DNA from: an uncultured Oligoflexia bacterium
Lineage (GTDB): Bacteria > Bdellovibrionota > Bacteriovoracia > Bacteriovoracales > Bacteriovoracaceae
Assembly: GCA_937120495.1 (NCBI GenBank)
Contig: CAKZJW010000030.1
Span: 27,341 to 91,340, forward strand
Direction: 5' to 3'
Length of the DNA stretch: 64,000 nt
A program made the position numbers and the translations under genes. The number at the start of each line of letters is the position of its first letter. Within the stretch, counting starts at the first letter, position 1. The notes beneath the pieces were generated by a model. The model did not search any database. It was given only the letters and a program-made list of their open reading frames with translations, and had not been told where the DNA came from. Below are positions 26,447 to 36,461 of this stretch, piece after piece.

Positions 26447-28335
26447 TATTTTTTGATCATCTCCAGAAATTGAGTTTCATTAAGAATCTTTATATCTAGT
26501 TCTTTAGCTTTTTTAAACTTGGAAGAACTACTTTCAGTGTCATTAGTAATTAGAAAATTGGTTTTTTTTGTAACTGTACTTACAGCTTCACCACCATTTT
26601 CTTTTATAAGTTTTTGTAAATCACTTCGTTTCATAGATAAAGAACCAGTAATACAAAACTTAAACCCTGCCAGTATAGTTTCTTCGCTAAATTTAATTTT
26701 TTCAAAACTAAATCCACTCTTTACTAATTTTTCGATAATTGCTTTTTTGCTATTTATGGATTTTATAAACTCTGTAGATGATTTTTCTGCAAAAGATTCA
26801 ACAGTGCAAAGCTCTTCCACAGTCAAAGATAGTATTTTCTCTAAACTATCAAATCCAGATTTTACAATTTTTTCACATTTATTATATGCACCACCAGAGA
26901 TACCCAATGCCGCCAAGAAAGTTATAAGGTCTGCATTTTTACTGCCTTTAATATTAGTTATAATCTTGTTTGCTAACTTATCTTTAACCTTGTCGAGCTC
27001 TAATAATTTTTTTTCAGAAAGATCATACAATGAAGGAATATCCGTAACAAAACCCGCTCGTATAAGCTCATCAAGCCTTTTACCGCTAAGATCATCTATT
27101 CCGATTTTTTGTATGAAGTTTAAAATTTCATCTTTTATTTTTCCTGGACATAAAGAATTATCACAAATTAATCTTATATCTTCTTCTCGAACAATTTCAT
27201 CACATGAGGGACAATTTTCGGGTCTTGAGAATTTATTTGCTGAGCTCTCTTTTACACTTAAAAATTTAGGAATAACTTCACCTGATCTTACAACTTCAAT
27301 TATATCATCTTTTTTTAAGCTAAATTGTTTAACCATTCCATAGTTATGTAAGGTTACTCTTGAAACCATTGCTCCACTTAATTCTACTGGCTCTATGTTT
27401 GCTACAGGAGTTAAATAGCCGTTACGTGATACTTGCCAAGAGATAGAGCTTATTTTTGCAAACTTTGTTTCCCCTTGAAATTTAAAAGCCATTTTATATC
27501 GTGGATGATGAGCTGTTTCTCCAAGCTCTGAATGAAGAGCTATATTATTATAAGTAAAAACCATTCCATCTATTAAATAATCACCATTTGCCATAAAGTC
27601 TTTAGCTTCAGATAACCTCTCCTTAAAATCCTTTTCAGTTCTATTCAGATGATATGCTGGTACTTTAAATTTTTTAGATTCTAAAAGTTTAAATTTTTCT
27701 TCTTCTGTTTTTAAATTATTCTCATCACTTATCAACTCAAAAGCTTGAAAGCTTAAGAAACGACTCAGTTCTATATTCTCTTTCCTACCCAAAAGTCCTG
27801 CTACAATATTTCGTTTTGATGTCGGTGTTTCTAAATTAAGATTTTTCATTTCCTCACAGAGTTTTAAGAAGTTATCTTCACAGCAATATACTTCACCTCG
27901 TATTTCAACCTTAGATTTGTAACCTCTTAATTTCTTTGGAATGTTTTCGATGCACAAGATCTTATTGAGAATGTTTTCACCAAAACGGCCATCTCCACGT
28001 GTCTTTGCAATTTCTAGTTTTTCATTTTCATAAATTAATGAACAACTTGATCCATCAATTTTAAATGTACTAATGACTTCTTCAGTATTCGCCCAAGCAG
28101 ACAAGTCTTCAAATTTATATGTTTTATTTAGTGAAAGCATTTTTTTATCATGTTCAATTTTATCTGAACTCAATACAACTGTACCTACAAGATCAAGAAT
28201 AGAATTATTTGGATCTAGTTTTCTTAATTCATCTTCTATTTTATCGTATTCTTCATCTGATATTTCTGCTTTACCCTGATAATAAAGACTTTTGTGCTTT
28301 ACGAGCTCTAATTCTAACTCTTTAATTTTTTCCAT
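26446..28335 (-). CDS. ligA: NAD-dependent DNA ligase
   Basis: A 629-residue ligase that seals nicks using NAD+. The adenylated lysine is Lys92 in FKIDGSS (KxDG). Also seen: TRGDGRFGEN, KVEIRGEVY, MVFTYNN, an OB-fold, a C4 zinc finger (CPSC...CDNSLCPG), HhH repeats and a C-terminal BRCT domain (FCITGSLSMKRSDLQ). It is about 40 residues shorter than E. coli LigA, partly in the N-terminal Ia region, where the active lysine is about 20 positions earlier than usual. It shares one base with each neighbour (TAATG). Confidence 0.96.
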   Translation of the reverse strand: MEKIKELELELVKHKSLYYQGKAEISDEEYDKIEDELRKLDPNNSILDLVGTVVLSSDKIEHDKKMLSLNKTYKFEDLSAWANTEEVISTFKIDGSSCSLIYENEKLEIAKTRGDGRFGENILNKILCIENIPKKLRGYKSKVEIRGEVYCCEDNFLKLCEEMKNLNLETPTSKRNIVAGLLGRKENIELSRFLSFQAFELISDENNLKTEEEKFKLLESKKFKVPAYHLNRTEKDFKERLSEAKDFMANGDYLIDGMVFTYNNIALHSELGETAHHPRYKMAFKFQGETKFAKISSISWQVSRNGYLTPVANIEPVELSGAMVSRVTLHNYGMVKQFSLKKDDIIEVVRSGEVIPKFLSVKESSANKFSRPENCPSCDEIVREEDIRLICDNSLCPGKIKDEILNFIQKIGIDDLSGKRLDELIRAGFVTDIPSLYDLSEKKLLELDKVKDKLANKIITNIKGSKNADLITFLAALGISGGAYNKCEKIVKSGFDSLEKILSLTVEELCTVESFAEKSSTEFIKSINSKKAIIEKLVKSGFSFEKIKFSEETILAGFKFCITGSLSMKRSDLQKLIKENGGEAVSTVTKKTNFLITNDTESSSSKFKKAKELDIKILNETQFLEMIKK

Positions 28336-29672
28336 TATAATCCAAATTTATTATTATATTCTTTAAGTTTAATTTTTACTGTTTTAGCTAGATAGATAGT
28401 TGCAATTAAATTTGGTACGGCCATAAGTGCATAAGCAATATCAATTAAATTTACAACGTCATTCATTTTTATCATAGCACCAATAGCAATCGATGCTGAG
28501 TAATAGGCGATAAACATTTTTTGGCCAAAGAATTTTTTATCTCTAAAGATAAATCCCCAACACTTTTGACAGTAATTTGCCATTCCAACCATTGTGGAGA
28601 ATGAAAATAATAAAATAATAATACCCAAAGCATGAGCTCCGAAATCACCAAGTTGAGAGCGAAAAGCATGGGTTGTTAAATTTATACCGTTAAGGTTTTG
28701 TGATAAATCTGTTGAAACTAATATCGTTAGAGCGGTTAATGTACAAACAAGGATTGTATCAACAAATGGTCCAAGCATTGCGACATACCCTTCAGAAATT
28801 GGCTCTGATGTTCTTACATTACCATGTGCCATTGGAGCCGTACCGATCCCTGCTTCATTAGAAAACGCTGCTCTTTTAAAGCCTGTTTTTAAAATATGTA
28901 AAACTCCATATCCTAACACACCACCACCAATAGCTTCACCCGTTAACGCCTGTGAGAATATATTCAAAAATATAGTAGGTATCTTTTCAATGTTCATAAT
29001 CAAAATAATAAAACAAAGCAAAACATATAAAACACTCATTAATGGAACAACACTTGAGGTAAAATTTGTAATTCGTTTTAACCCACCGTGGAGTATATAA
29101 ATTGTTATGAGACAAAAGAATCCACCCGTAAAATAATTTGGTATTGAATACGTTGAAGAAACAAAATGAGAGAGTTGGTTTATTTGAAATAGAGCCAGTG
29201 TTCCAACAACTCCAAATATAGCAAACAAATATCCTAGAAATCTATATTTACTTGGGAGTGCATTCTCAATTACATACATTGGTCCACCTTGGACCTCTCC
29301 ATTTGAATCAACTCCCCTATACATAACAGCTAAAGAGCATTCAAAGAACTTAGTATTCATTCCCATAAAAGCCGCAACCCACATCCATAATATCGCTCCG
29401 GGACCACCTTGGTAAATTGCAATTGCAACACCAGAGATATTTCCAAGTCCAATCGTTGCAGCAAGAGCATTACACAGTGCTTGAAAATGTGTTATTTGAC
29501 CTTCAGAATGAACTTCATCTTTTTTCGAGAAAACCAATTTGATGGCGTGCTTAAAACCTCTTAAGGGAATAAGCTTCGAATGATAAATTAGTATTAGGTT
29601 TGCACCTATTAGAAGAACAAGAAGGGGTAAGCCCCATACAAAACTTGCGACATCAGCTAGTAATTGACTCAT
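28335..29672 (-). CDS. Alanine/glycine:cation symporter (AGCS family)
   Basis: A 445-residue inner-membrane carrier with about 10-11 helices. Family blocks: NALAATIGLGNISGVAIAI, GGPGAILWMWVAAFMGM, EVQGGPMYVIE and AAFSNEAGIGTAPMAHG. AGCS proteins take up alanine or glycine with Na+ (sometimes H+). This suits an organism feeding on amino acids and, if marine, one using sodium gradients. It is coupled by TAATG to ligA downstream and to the outer-membrane protein upstream, an unusual mix of functions in one operon. Confidence 0.95.
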   Translation of the reverse strand: MSQLLADVASFVWGLPLLVLLIGANLILIYHSKLIPLRGFKHAIKLVFSKKDEVHSEGQITHFQALCNALAATIGLGNISGVAIAIYQGGPGAILWMWVAAFMGMNTKFFECSLAVMYRGVDSNGEVQGGPMYVIENALPSKYRFLGYLFAIFGVVGTLALFQINQLSHFVSSTYSIPNYFTGGFFCLITIYILHGGLKRITNFTSSVVPLMSVLYVLLCFIILIMNIEKIPTIFLNIFSQALTGEAIGGGVLGYGVLHILKTGFKRAAFSNEAGIGTAPMAHGNVRTSEPISEGYVAMLGPFVDTILVCTLTALTILVSTDLSQNLNGINLTTHAFRSQLGDFGAHALGIIILLFSFSTMVGMANYCQKCWGFIFRDKKFFGQKMFIAYYSASIAIGAMIKMNDVVNLIDIAYALMAVPNLIATIYLAKTVKIKLKEYNNKFGL

Positions 29673-31135
29673 TAAAAGCTAAACAATGCGCCAATACTAA
29701 GCATTGTATCTCTATAAGTTACTTCAGATATGCTTCCCTTAGTTTTTGCTGAATTATTTGTTACCTCTATAGCTCCGTTGAGAGTTACTGTCGGTGCGTG
29801 TTTATATTCAGCTCCAAGTTTAAAATTCAAGGAAGAAGAGTTTTCTTCAGATCCAAAAATATCATCTTCATCTTTAAACTTTGAGAAAGGAATTATTTCT
29901 CCATGAGCAATTATTCTAAATCCTCTTTCTAACGGCATACTACCGCCAATACCAATCATAAGACCTGAAATACTATTTGCACCAAAGCCATCAACGTCAC
30001 TTCTTTCAATGTCATAAGAATAACTTGCGTAACCTGCATAGAGATCAACTTGTGGTCCAAAGAAAAAGCCCATTGGTAAATATTTATAGCCACCTGCAAT
30101 TTTTAAAGTACCATTACTAATATTTGCTGAGTCTAAATCTGGATCTCCAGATTCTTTACTCAAACTACCAATGCTTCTTGAAAATTCACCCTTAACAAAA
30201 TATTTTCTTGTTAACCACAATTCACCGTTTACAGCAACACCATAAGTTAGACCTGTTAGTTTAACAGACCCCGCCTTTGGAGATGTACCAACCGAGCTTG
30301 ATCCAAGTTTAAAGTTAACACTTAACTTTCCAAGTTTTCCAAATTGATTTTTATTTGTTTCCGAAAATTTTCCTTTTCCATCTAGGTTCGGACTAAGTAG
30401 TGGCTTTAGTTTAACCCAATCTCCGGCTCTAAGTTTTTGTCTCGATGCATATACCTTAACAATTCCCAAAGCTTGCTTTTCCGAAACATTAAAAATTTTC
30501 CCATCAGCTAAACTCTCAGTATTCCACTCAACAACTGTATTTAATAACTTATGTCTTCTTCTTGACCTGAACCGGATTATTTCAAAGTTCTGTCCTATGC
30601 CTTGTTTTTTATTGCCAGCAATTTTAAAAGTTAATTGATCCCCTAAAACACCTAGAACCTGACCATCATACGGAATACTTCTTTCATATGTTTCAAACCA
30701 AGAAATTAACTTCCTAGAAACAGATTCAACTGTTGGTGAATCGATAACTGATTTTTCTTTTAAGAATAAATCAATTCCATTTTCACCCAATACCTCTAAT
30801 TGAATTTCTGCTTTATTAACTAAGAACTTCATTTCAATTCTAAAGATAGAACCAACTTTAAGTTTATTAACAACTGTCCTAACAACTTTTGGATCTTTAA
30901 GATGTTCACTTAATCTTTCTCTATATCTACTGAAAATTCCTAAAAGTGGTGCTGTTGTTTTATAATCACACCAATTAGCATCTTTCAAATACTCCTCAAG
31001 TCTTTCATAAACTCTATAGCCAAGAGCATGCCCAACAGTATCAGTCACAGGAAGAAGTGTGCAATCTCGCATACTAAATCTTTCAGCAAAGACACTCGTT
31101 GATAAAACAAAAATTAAAATCGATAATAGTTTCAT
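29672..31135 (-). CDS. Exported protein with FlgT-like periplasmic region and outer-membrane barrel
   Basis: A 487-residue protein with a signal peptide (MKLLSILIFVLSTSVFA). Residues about 20-250 form a soluble region; its part YDGQVLGVLGDQLTFKIAG followed by GIGQNFEIIRF and GIVKVYASRQKLRAGD resembles the C-terminal domain of FlgT-type proteins (a weak, by-eye match). Residues about 265-487 are amphipathic strands (KYFVKGEFSRSIGSL, LKIAGGYKYLPMGFFFGPQ) ending in SIGALFSF with terminal Phe, so a barrel is likely. Two cysteines near residues 25 and 56 could pair. TAATG couplings on both sides. Confidence 0.65.
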   Translation of the reverse strand: MKLLSILIFVLSTSVFAERFSMRDCTLLPVTDTVGHALGYRVYERLEEYLKDANWCDYKTTAPLLGIFSRYRERLSEHLKDPKVVRTVVNKLKVGSIFRIEMKFLVNKAEIQLEVLGENGIDLFLKEKSVIDSPTVESVSRKLISWFETYERSIPYDGQVLGVLGDQLTFKIAGNKKQGIGQNFEIIRFRSRRRHKLLNTVVEWNTESLADGKIFNVSEKQALGIVKVYASRQKLRAGDWVKLKPLLSPNLDGKGKFSETNKNQFGKLGKLSVNFKLGSSSVGTSPKAGSVKLTGLTYGVAVNGELWLTRKYFVKGEFSRSIGSLSKESGDPDLDSANISNGTLKIAGGYKYLPMGFFFGPQVDLYAGYASYSYDIERSDVDGFGANSISGLMIGIGGSMPLERGFRIIAHGEIIPFSKFKDEDDIFGSEENSSSLNFKLGAEYKHAPTVTLNGAIEVTNNSAKTKGSISEVTYRDTMLSIGALFSF

Positions 31136-31449
31136 TATAGCTCGTTAGGTAGTGTTGGTAATTGAGGCTCTTGTTTAGATTCATAAATAGTAATTAGCAT
31201 TTTTACTTCGCTAAGTTCTTCATTAAGAAATCTATTTTCTTTCTTTAATCTTTCATTTTCAAGTTGAAGCTCTAAAGTTCTTCTCTCTAAAGTTGTAATT
31301 TCATCTTCAAAGTTTTTAACAAAGATATAATACTTTCCAGCATCTTCTTTGAACTTAACTCTATTCGCTTTTATATAGCGTCTTATAGTTGAAATTGATT
31401 TTTTCTTATAAGCCGCAAATTCTAATACGCTTAACCATTTACCTTCCAT
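31135..31449 (-). CDS. Small HTH DNA-binding protein with coiled-coil
   Basis: A 104-residue cytosolic protein. Residues 5-50 (WLSVLEFAAYKKKSISTIRRYIKANRVKF) look like a MerR/excisionase-type winged HTH, where a helix with 'S.STIRRYIK' would read DNA. Residues 50-92 form a heptad-rich coiled-coil (TLERRTLELQLENERLKKENRF), so it probably dimerises. It is the first gene of the TAATG-coupled operon to radA and is preceded by a palindromic control region (31481-31509), which suggests autoregulation. Family assignment is by pattern only. Confidence 0.7.
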   Translation of the reverse strand: MEGKWLSVLEFAAYKKKSISTIRRYIKANRVKFKEDAGKYYIFVKNFEDEITTLERRTLELQLENERLKKENRFLNEELSEVKMLITIYESKQEPQLPTLPNEL

Positions 31450-31480
31450 AGCAAATAACCTTCTTTTTTAATCAGTTAAT

Positions 31481-31509
31481 GAGAACAGTTCTCTATATAT
31501 AATAGAGAA
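31481..31509. promoter_or_regulatory. Overlapping palindromes, candidate operator
   Basis: GAGAACAGTTCTC (31481-31493) is a perfect 13-base palindrome. TTCTCTA (31489-31495) and TAGAGAA (31503-31509) form a second inverted repeat sharing the GTTCTC arm. A further GTTCTCT half-site occurs at 31543-31549. They lie between the divergent HTH and patatin genes, so dimeric HTH binding is a reasonable guess. Confidence 0.4.
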
Positions 31510-31579
31510 TTAGTTTTAAATTCGCAAAATCAAAGTTTATAAGTTCTCTTTCAGGCGTCGCTACATTATACTTTATTTC

Positions 31580-32773
31580 ATGAGTGAAACGAATTTATCC
31601 GAATTTAAGAACAAGAAAACCGCACTAGTTTTGTCAGGTGGAGTTGTAAAGGCTGCGTCATGGCACCTTGGTGTTGCTCTTGCCCTTGAAGAGTTGGGTT
31701 TTACTCTAAAAAGTAATAAAAATACAACTGAAGATCAATTTAACATATCAAGATCGCTTGAGATTAGTACATATGTCGGCTCATCAGCCGGTGCAATGAT
31801 TTGTATATTCCTTGCTGCTGGCTTTGCACCACAAGAAATCATAAATGGTGTCCTTGGCCTAAAAAGTTCAAGGATGAAAAAGTTAAGCTACAAACATATG
31901 TTTCATTTAAATAAGAGTATTATCAAGCCTACCAAAAATAGTTTATACCACCCACTTGATGAGTATCCGCCACTAATTAGAAATATTATTAAACCCTTTT
32001 CTAATTTTTCAGGCTTTTTCTCAACTGAAGGAGTAAGAAAGTATTTAATTGATAATATTCTTGAAGTAGATAGCTTTGAAGAGTTTGTTCCAGATCTTTT
32101 TATTGTCGGTACACAACTAGATCATTCTAGAAAAGTTATTTTTGGAAAATATAATTATCCAAATCCCTCTCACGACTCCACTGCTTGTTACTATACTGGA
32201 ACTTCTGTCTCTAATGCGGCTGCAGCTAGTATGTCGGTTCCACCATTCTATACACCCTATCCAATAAAAAATCCTATCACCGGTGATATCGATTACTATA
32301 TTGACGGAGAAATTAGAGAGACATTATCTACGCACGTAGCTGAAGATAATGATTGCGATATTATCATAAGTTCTTGGACACATACGCCTTATCATTATTT
32401 TGATGAAGTTGGTTCCCTTGCAAACTATGGTTTACCGCATATAGCAATTCAGTCTATTTACTTAATGATACAAAAAAAGATTGTTGCCTCTAGAGCAAAA
32501 CGAGCTACTGCTATTGATATAATGGATACGGTATCTGATTATATGAAAAGTGAAAAATTTAGTACAAAACACACCCGAGATATTTTAAGTATTCTTGAGA
32601 GAAAATTAAACATAAAGAAAAATGTAAAATTAATTGATATCTACCCAGACCATCAAGACTATAAGTTATTCTTTGGTAATTCATTTTCTTTAAATCCAAA
32701 AGTTGCTGCACACACAGTTAAAGCCGGTTACAAGAAGGCCATGCAGGTATTGAGTCAACCAGAGTTTCTATGA
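31580..32773 (+). CDS. Patatin-like phospholipase
   Basis: A 397-residue protein with a patatin fold and no signal peptide. The oxyanion-hole region is LVLSGGVVKAASWHLGVALALEELG, the nucleophile elbow is GSSAG (Ser69), and the catalytic dyad Asp is in YYIDGEIRE (DG motif). It is longer than minimal patatins, with a C-terminal extension after the dyad. Patatins release fatty acids from membrane lipids; in predators this could act on prey or self membranes (inference). The lytic transglycosylase gene starts in its stop codon (ATGA), linking lipid and peptidoglycan hydrolysis. Confidence 0.9.
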   Translation: MSETNLSEFKNKKTALVLSGGVVKAASWHLGVALALEELGFTLKSNKNTTEDQFNISRSLEISTYVGSSAGAMICIFLAAGFAPQEIINGVLGLKSSRMKKLSYKHMFHLNKSIIKPTKNSLYHPLDEYPPLIRNIIKPFSNFSGFFSTEGVRKYLIDNILEVDSFEEFVPDLFIVGTQLDHSRKVIFGKYNYPNPSHDSTACYYTGTSVSNAAAASMSVPPFYTPYPIKNPITGDIDYYIDGEIRETLSTHVAEDNDCDIIISSWTHTPYHYFDEVGSLANYGLPHIAIQSIYLMIQKKIVASRAKRATAIDIMDTVSDYMKSEKFSTKHTRDILSILERKLNIKKNVKLIDIYPDHQDYKLFFGNSFSLNPKVAAHTVKAGYKKAMQVLSQPEFL

Positions 32774-34158
32774 GATTAATTTTATTTACTGCTATTTTTC
32801 TAATTTCTACAAGTTGGATTAACCCGGATCAATTCAAAAGCTACAGTATTGAGCTTGAACAAAAGCTCTACGACAATACTTTGAATAAAAATTTCATAAA
32901 GGGTGTCGGAGCCCTAGACGATAAGCTTGTTAAAAATATTTTGAATGATTATAAAAACATCATTAATAAAGATTTTAAAATTTCAAAATATTTTAAAACA
33001 CGTGTTAATTTTTGGTTTCACGTTTACACTCAGTATTCTTCAGATCAAGTAATTATTCACGATAAAGAAAACCTCGCTCTAATTTACAATATAATTGATT
33101 TTAAAGAGATTAATAAATCAAAGCTTAACAAGTACGTTAAGTCTAAGCTACAAACACAACTATCACTTGAGTACACAAGAAAATTAAAAAAATCCTTCAA
33201 ACGATTTGGAAAATCTCTCGCAAAGCTTTCGAAAGATGAAAAACAACTACTAAACAAACTCAAGAAGACGTTTAAAATACCAAGAAATAGAAAAAAGAGA
33301 ATTCGTCTCTTTAAAAATCTTTCTGCAAATTTAAGGACACAAACAGGTCAAAGAGATATGATTCAAAAAGGTGTCATTCGCTCTATTCCTTACTTTCCCT
33401 ATTTAGAAGAAAAAATAAAACTCTATAGACTGCCTCATGAATTACTTGCAATTCCATTTTTAGAGTCATCTTTCAATCCATTCGCTTATTCAAAAGTAGG
33501 TGCTGCTGGTGCCTGGCAGTTCATGCCTTATATTGCTAGTCTTTTTATGCCCAAAAGATCAAATCATCTGGATCATAGATTGAATATTTTTACTTCTAGT
33601 ATTTCTGCTTTTCATCTTTTAAGAGAGAATAGAATGATTTTAAAAAGATGGGATCTCGCCGTAACTGCTTACAACTCAGGAACAAAACATCTTTTAAAAG
33701 CAAAAAAGAAACTTAAAAGGAAAAAAAGAAAGTTTACCTTAGAAAATGTTTTAAGATCATATGATCACGCACATCTGGGATTTGCTTCTAAAAACTTTTA
33801 TTCTGAATTTTTAGCTTTAGTTTATGTTTTAGCTTACAAAGATAAAATTTATCCACTTAAAGGATACTCAAAAGAAAAACATAAATTTAAAACCAGTAAG
33901 CTTAATTTCTATCTTACAAAATGCTCTATAAGGCCTAGAAAAATTGAAAAACTTCTCAAGAAGCTTAGCCCCAATCACAATTTATTAAATAGACAATTTA
34001 GAAGTAAAAATCGAATCTTCAGACGTGGTTCAATTATAGTTTCAGACGTAACTCTTACTAAAAGGAAGTATAAAAAGGTTCCGGATTCTATTATGAAAAA
34101 ATATAAGCCCAAATACTGGGTTAGAAAACTTAGAATGAAAAAGTGTGGAAAGATTTAG
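32770..34158 (+). CDS. Lytic transglycosylase, SLT/MltD-like
   Basis: A 462-residue protein, very Lys-rich, with a short N-terminal hydrophobic signal (MRLILFTAIFLISTSW). The SLT catalytic domain spans about residues 205-360: LPHELLAIPFLESSFNPFAYS, with the catalytic Glu in FLESSF, then VGAAGAWQFMPY and AVTAYNSGTKHLL. This order is that of MltD/Slt70 family 1 enzymes, which cleave glycan strands to 1,6-anhydro ends. No LysM repeats are obvious in the C-terminal 100 residues. It is coupled to the patatin gene and convergent with the next gene (8-base gap). Confidence 0.9.
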   Translation: MRLILFTAIFLISTSWINPDQFKSYSIELEQKLYDNTLNKNFIKGVGALDDKLVKNILNDYKNIINKDFKISKYFKTRVNFWFHVYTQYSSDQVIIHDKENLALIYNIIDFKEINKSKLNKYVKSKLQTQLSLEYTRKLKKSFKRFGKSLAKLSKDEKQLLNKLKKTFKIPRNRKKRIRLFKNLSANLRTQTGQRDMIQKGVIRSIPYFPYLEEKIKLYRLPHELLAIPFLESSFNPFAYSKVGAAGAWQFMPYIASLFMPKRSNHLDHRLNIFTSSISAFHLLRENRMILKRWDLAVTAYNSGTKHLLKAKKKLKRKKRKFTLENVLRSYDHAHLGFASKNFYSEFLALVYVLAYKDKIYPLKGYSKEKHKFKTSKLNFYLTKCSIRPRKIEKLLKKLSPNHNLLNRQFRSKNRIFRRGSIIVSDVTLTKRKYKKVPDSIMKKYKPKYWVRKLRMKKCGKI

Positions 34159-34166
34159 TTAGAGCA

Positions 34167-36353
34167 TTAAAGTTGTTCTAATAAGTATGTAGAGTCTGAA
34201 CAGTAAGATTGAATATAATCACTAGTATCATCAGCGTAATTTACCTTAATATTTATTATTCCTTGCTCTTCACCCAGGATGAATACTTTTTCTGTATCTG
34301 CACTTAGGTCCGTATAGAAAAGACCATCTTTATCTAACATTTTAGCTTGAACACGCATTCCAAAGTCACTGGCTTTACCATTGAAAAGAATCTCTTTTGC
34401 ACTCTTTGCAAGATTAAGTTGAACCACACATTGTGAATTCACACTTCCAAGAGAGAATTGATCTAGAACATAACGCATATAAGATTCACTTGGAACTTTT
34501 ACAAATTCATTATTCCATCGACCTATAAAAACAGGCTCTTTTAGGTGGCTTAATCTAACATATGAGCGTGTTCCACTAGGATATGTAACCTTCTTATACT
34601 TAAATTTATTCGTCGTAAGCTTTGTCGCTTTTTCATCGAATGTAAGCCCTTCTAGTTCTTTTGCATCAAGATTTAATGGATGAATCGTTTTTGAAAGTAA
34701 ATTTTCTTCAAAAAGATCAAATTCATCATCTCTTTTTTCAATATAAAAATTTGGCTCGTAATAAATCTCTTCTCTTTCAAGATGAATAATTTTACTTACG
34801 ATACTATTGTCAGTTTTCTTAAAAGATATAATTGAGTTTCCGGCCTTAACACCTATATATAGGATATAATTAAAGTCAGAGTCATCTCTATTAACTACTT
34901 TATGGTTTGAGCTTAAAAATAGTTTCGCTTGATAATTGGCATCAATATCTGTGTCTTCTGTCTCTTTATCAAGTTCAATTAAAAGATGAGCTCCAGTTGA
35001 TTGAATATTTTGAGTACTCAAAATTTCAGAGAACTTATCAATTGAAAAAACAGGTACACTAGCAACTGTTTCTCCGTTTTCTAAAATCATATCAAAACTA
35101 GTTGGAATATTTCCTCTTGAAAGAATCGTCGCTCTTCTTATTGAGTTTGAATTATTTAGAACACTTGAAAGTACAACCTCTCCAGTTCCATCATCTTGAA
35201 GAATATCATCTTGATCATCACTGAATCTGACTTCAAAATTTCTTAAATCATCTTTTGAACCTGCACTATATGCTTGAAGGATATAGTCAGAAATCACTTT
35301 TGTATTTCTTTTTTCTGCAAGATAAGCCTTAACTTCGCCTTCTGCCACTTTTTTGTAATTTGGATTAAATCCTGTCTTCTCTAATAATTTACTTTCAGCT
35401 TTATTAGACTCTTGGCTCTTTATTAACTCTCTATCTAATAGAGCAAGTTGGTATGAGTCTGAGTTACTGTTATTTTGTTTTTTTGTTTTAGTCTTTTTCT
35501 CATTCTTCATATTAATTGGTAGAGCTTTTGTTATTTTTACATTGGTAATTGTGCTCGATACTTTTTTAACCTCTTCCACTTTTTCAGTCATTTTTTTAAA
35601 TTTCTGATTTTCATCTGGTGGTGAGTAGTCAAAAAATACCAAATCATCTTGCTTTGACTTTTTTACACCTTCGTTTAGATCATAAACAACTTCCGTTGTT
35701 TTCTTTGGTTCTAAACTAACTTCTGCTTTTTCAAAAACTTTTTCATTTGCAGAAAGAGTAGTTGAAATTTGATCAGAATTTTTTGGTGCAACAATAAGCT
35801 TTTCTTTATTAATAGAAATCTCATCTTTAGCAAGTTGAATTACACTTTTACTCGGTTGGTATTCATTTACATTAATTGTAATAGACGACCAATTTGTACT
35901 TTCAATTTTTTTTGAAATTACCTTAGTAAGCTTTACCGGCTCTGTAATTGATAGGTTATAATCATCTTTTTTTATTATATCGTTTTTTGTAATTTCAAAC
36001 TTTCTTCTCTTTAGTTTAAATGAATCTATTTCTGTTATCTTTTTTTCGATAACAATGTTTTTAACAATAGTTTCATCTAAATCTTCGGCAAAGTTTTCCT
36101 CTACATCATTGATATTATAAAAATCTAGGCTTTCAAGTTCTTCGAAATCCTGTTGTGATATTAAATTTTCTTCTTTTTTAGGTGCTGAATTTATTGTTTT
36201 AACTACTTGTAAAACTTCTTTTTTTACAATTGTAAATTTCTTTGTAGAGCCCTTGTTAAAGGACTTTTCGAAGGCTGCATCATCAAAAAACTTTACCGAA
36301 AATAACGATAAAAATGCAAAGAAAAATGTTAATAAAGATAGTTTTAATTTCAT
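34167..36353 (-). CDS. Large envelope protein of unknown function
   Basis: A 728-residue protein. Residues 1-23 form a hydrophobic signal or anchor (LSLLTFFFAFLSLFSVKFF). Residues 25-330 are low-complexity, Lys/Glu/Ser/Thr-rich and probably disordered, with many Val-Lys pairs; they could span the periplasm. Residues about 340-728 look beta-rich and folded (FEVRFSDDQDDI, AHLLIELDKETED, QCVVQLNLAKSAKEILFNG), with two cysteines. No family recognised. It is convergent with the transglycosylase gene and divergent from the CYTH gene. Confidence 0.65.
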   Translation of the reverse strand: MKLKLSLLTFFFAFLSLFSVKFFDDAAFEKSFNKGSTKKFTIVKKEVLQVVKTINSAPKKEENLISQQDFEELESLDFYNINDVEENFAEDLDETIVKNIVIEKKITEIDSFKLKRRKFEITKNDIIKKDDYNLSITEPVKLTKVISKKIESTNWSSITINVNEYQPSKSVIQLAKDEISINKEKLIVAPKNSDQISTTLSANEKVFEKAEVSLEPKKTTEVVYDLNEGVKKSKQDDLVFFDYSPPDENQKFKKMTEKVEEVKKVSSTITNVKITKALPINMKNEKKTKTKKQNNSNSDSYQLALLDRELIKSQESNKAESKLLEKTGFNPNYKKVAEGEVKAYLAEKRNTKVISDYILQAYSAGSKDDLRNFEVRFSDDQDDILQDDGTGEVVLSSVLNNSNSIRRATILSRGNIPTSFDMILENGETVASVPVFSIDKFSEILSTQNIQSTGAHLLIELDKETEDTDIDANYQAKLFLSSNHKVVNRDDSDFNYILYIGVKAGNSIISFKKTDNSIVSKIIHLEREEIYYEPNFYIEKRDDEFDLFEENLLSKTIHPLNLDAKELEGLTFDEKATKLTTNKFKYKKVTYPSGTRSYVRLSHLKEPVFIGRWNNEFVKVPSESYMRYVLDQFSLGSVNSQCVVQLNLAKSAKEILFNGKASDFGMRVQAKMLDKDGLFYTDLSADTEKVFILGEEQGIINIKVNYADDTSDYIQSYCSDSTYLLEQL

Positions 36354-36461
36354 ATATGTTCTACTATTTTAACTCGTGAACAAAATTTATAAAAGCCAAA
36401 ACAAGCTAATACTGCGTCTTTGTGAATAGCCACTCACTGAATAGTCAAAAAGGAAGATAAT

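Noticed and set aside
26519..27343. Long plus-strand open frame (274 codons) opposite ligA
   Set aside because: Antisense shadow of a clear ligA; low-complexity Ser/Leu/Ile translation, no ribosome site, no family features.
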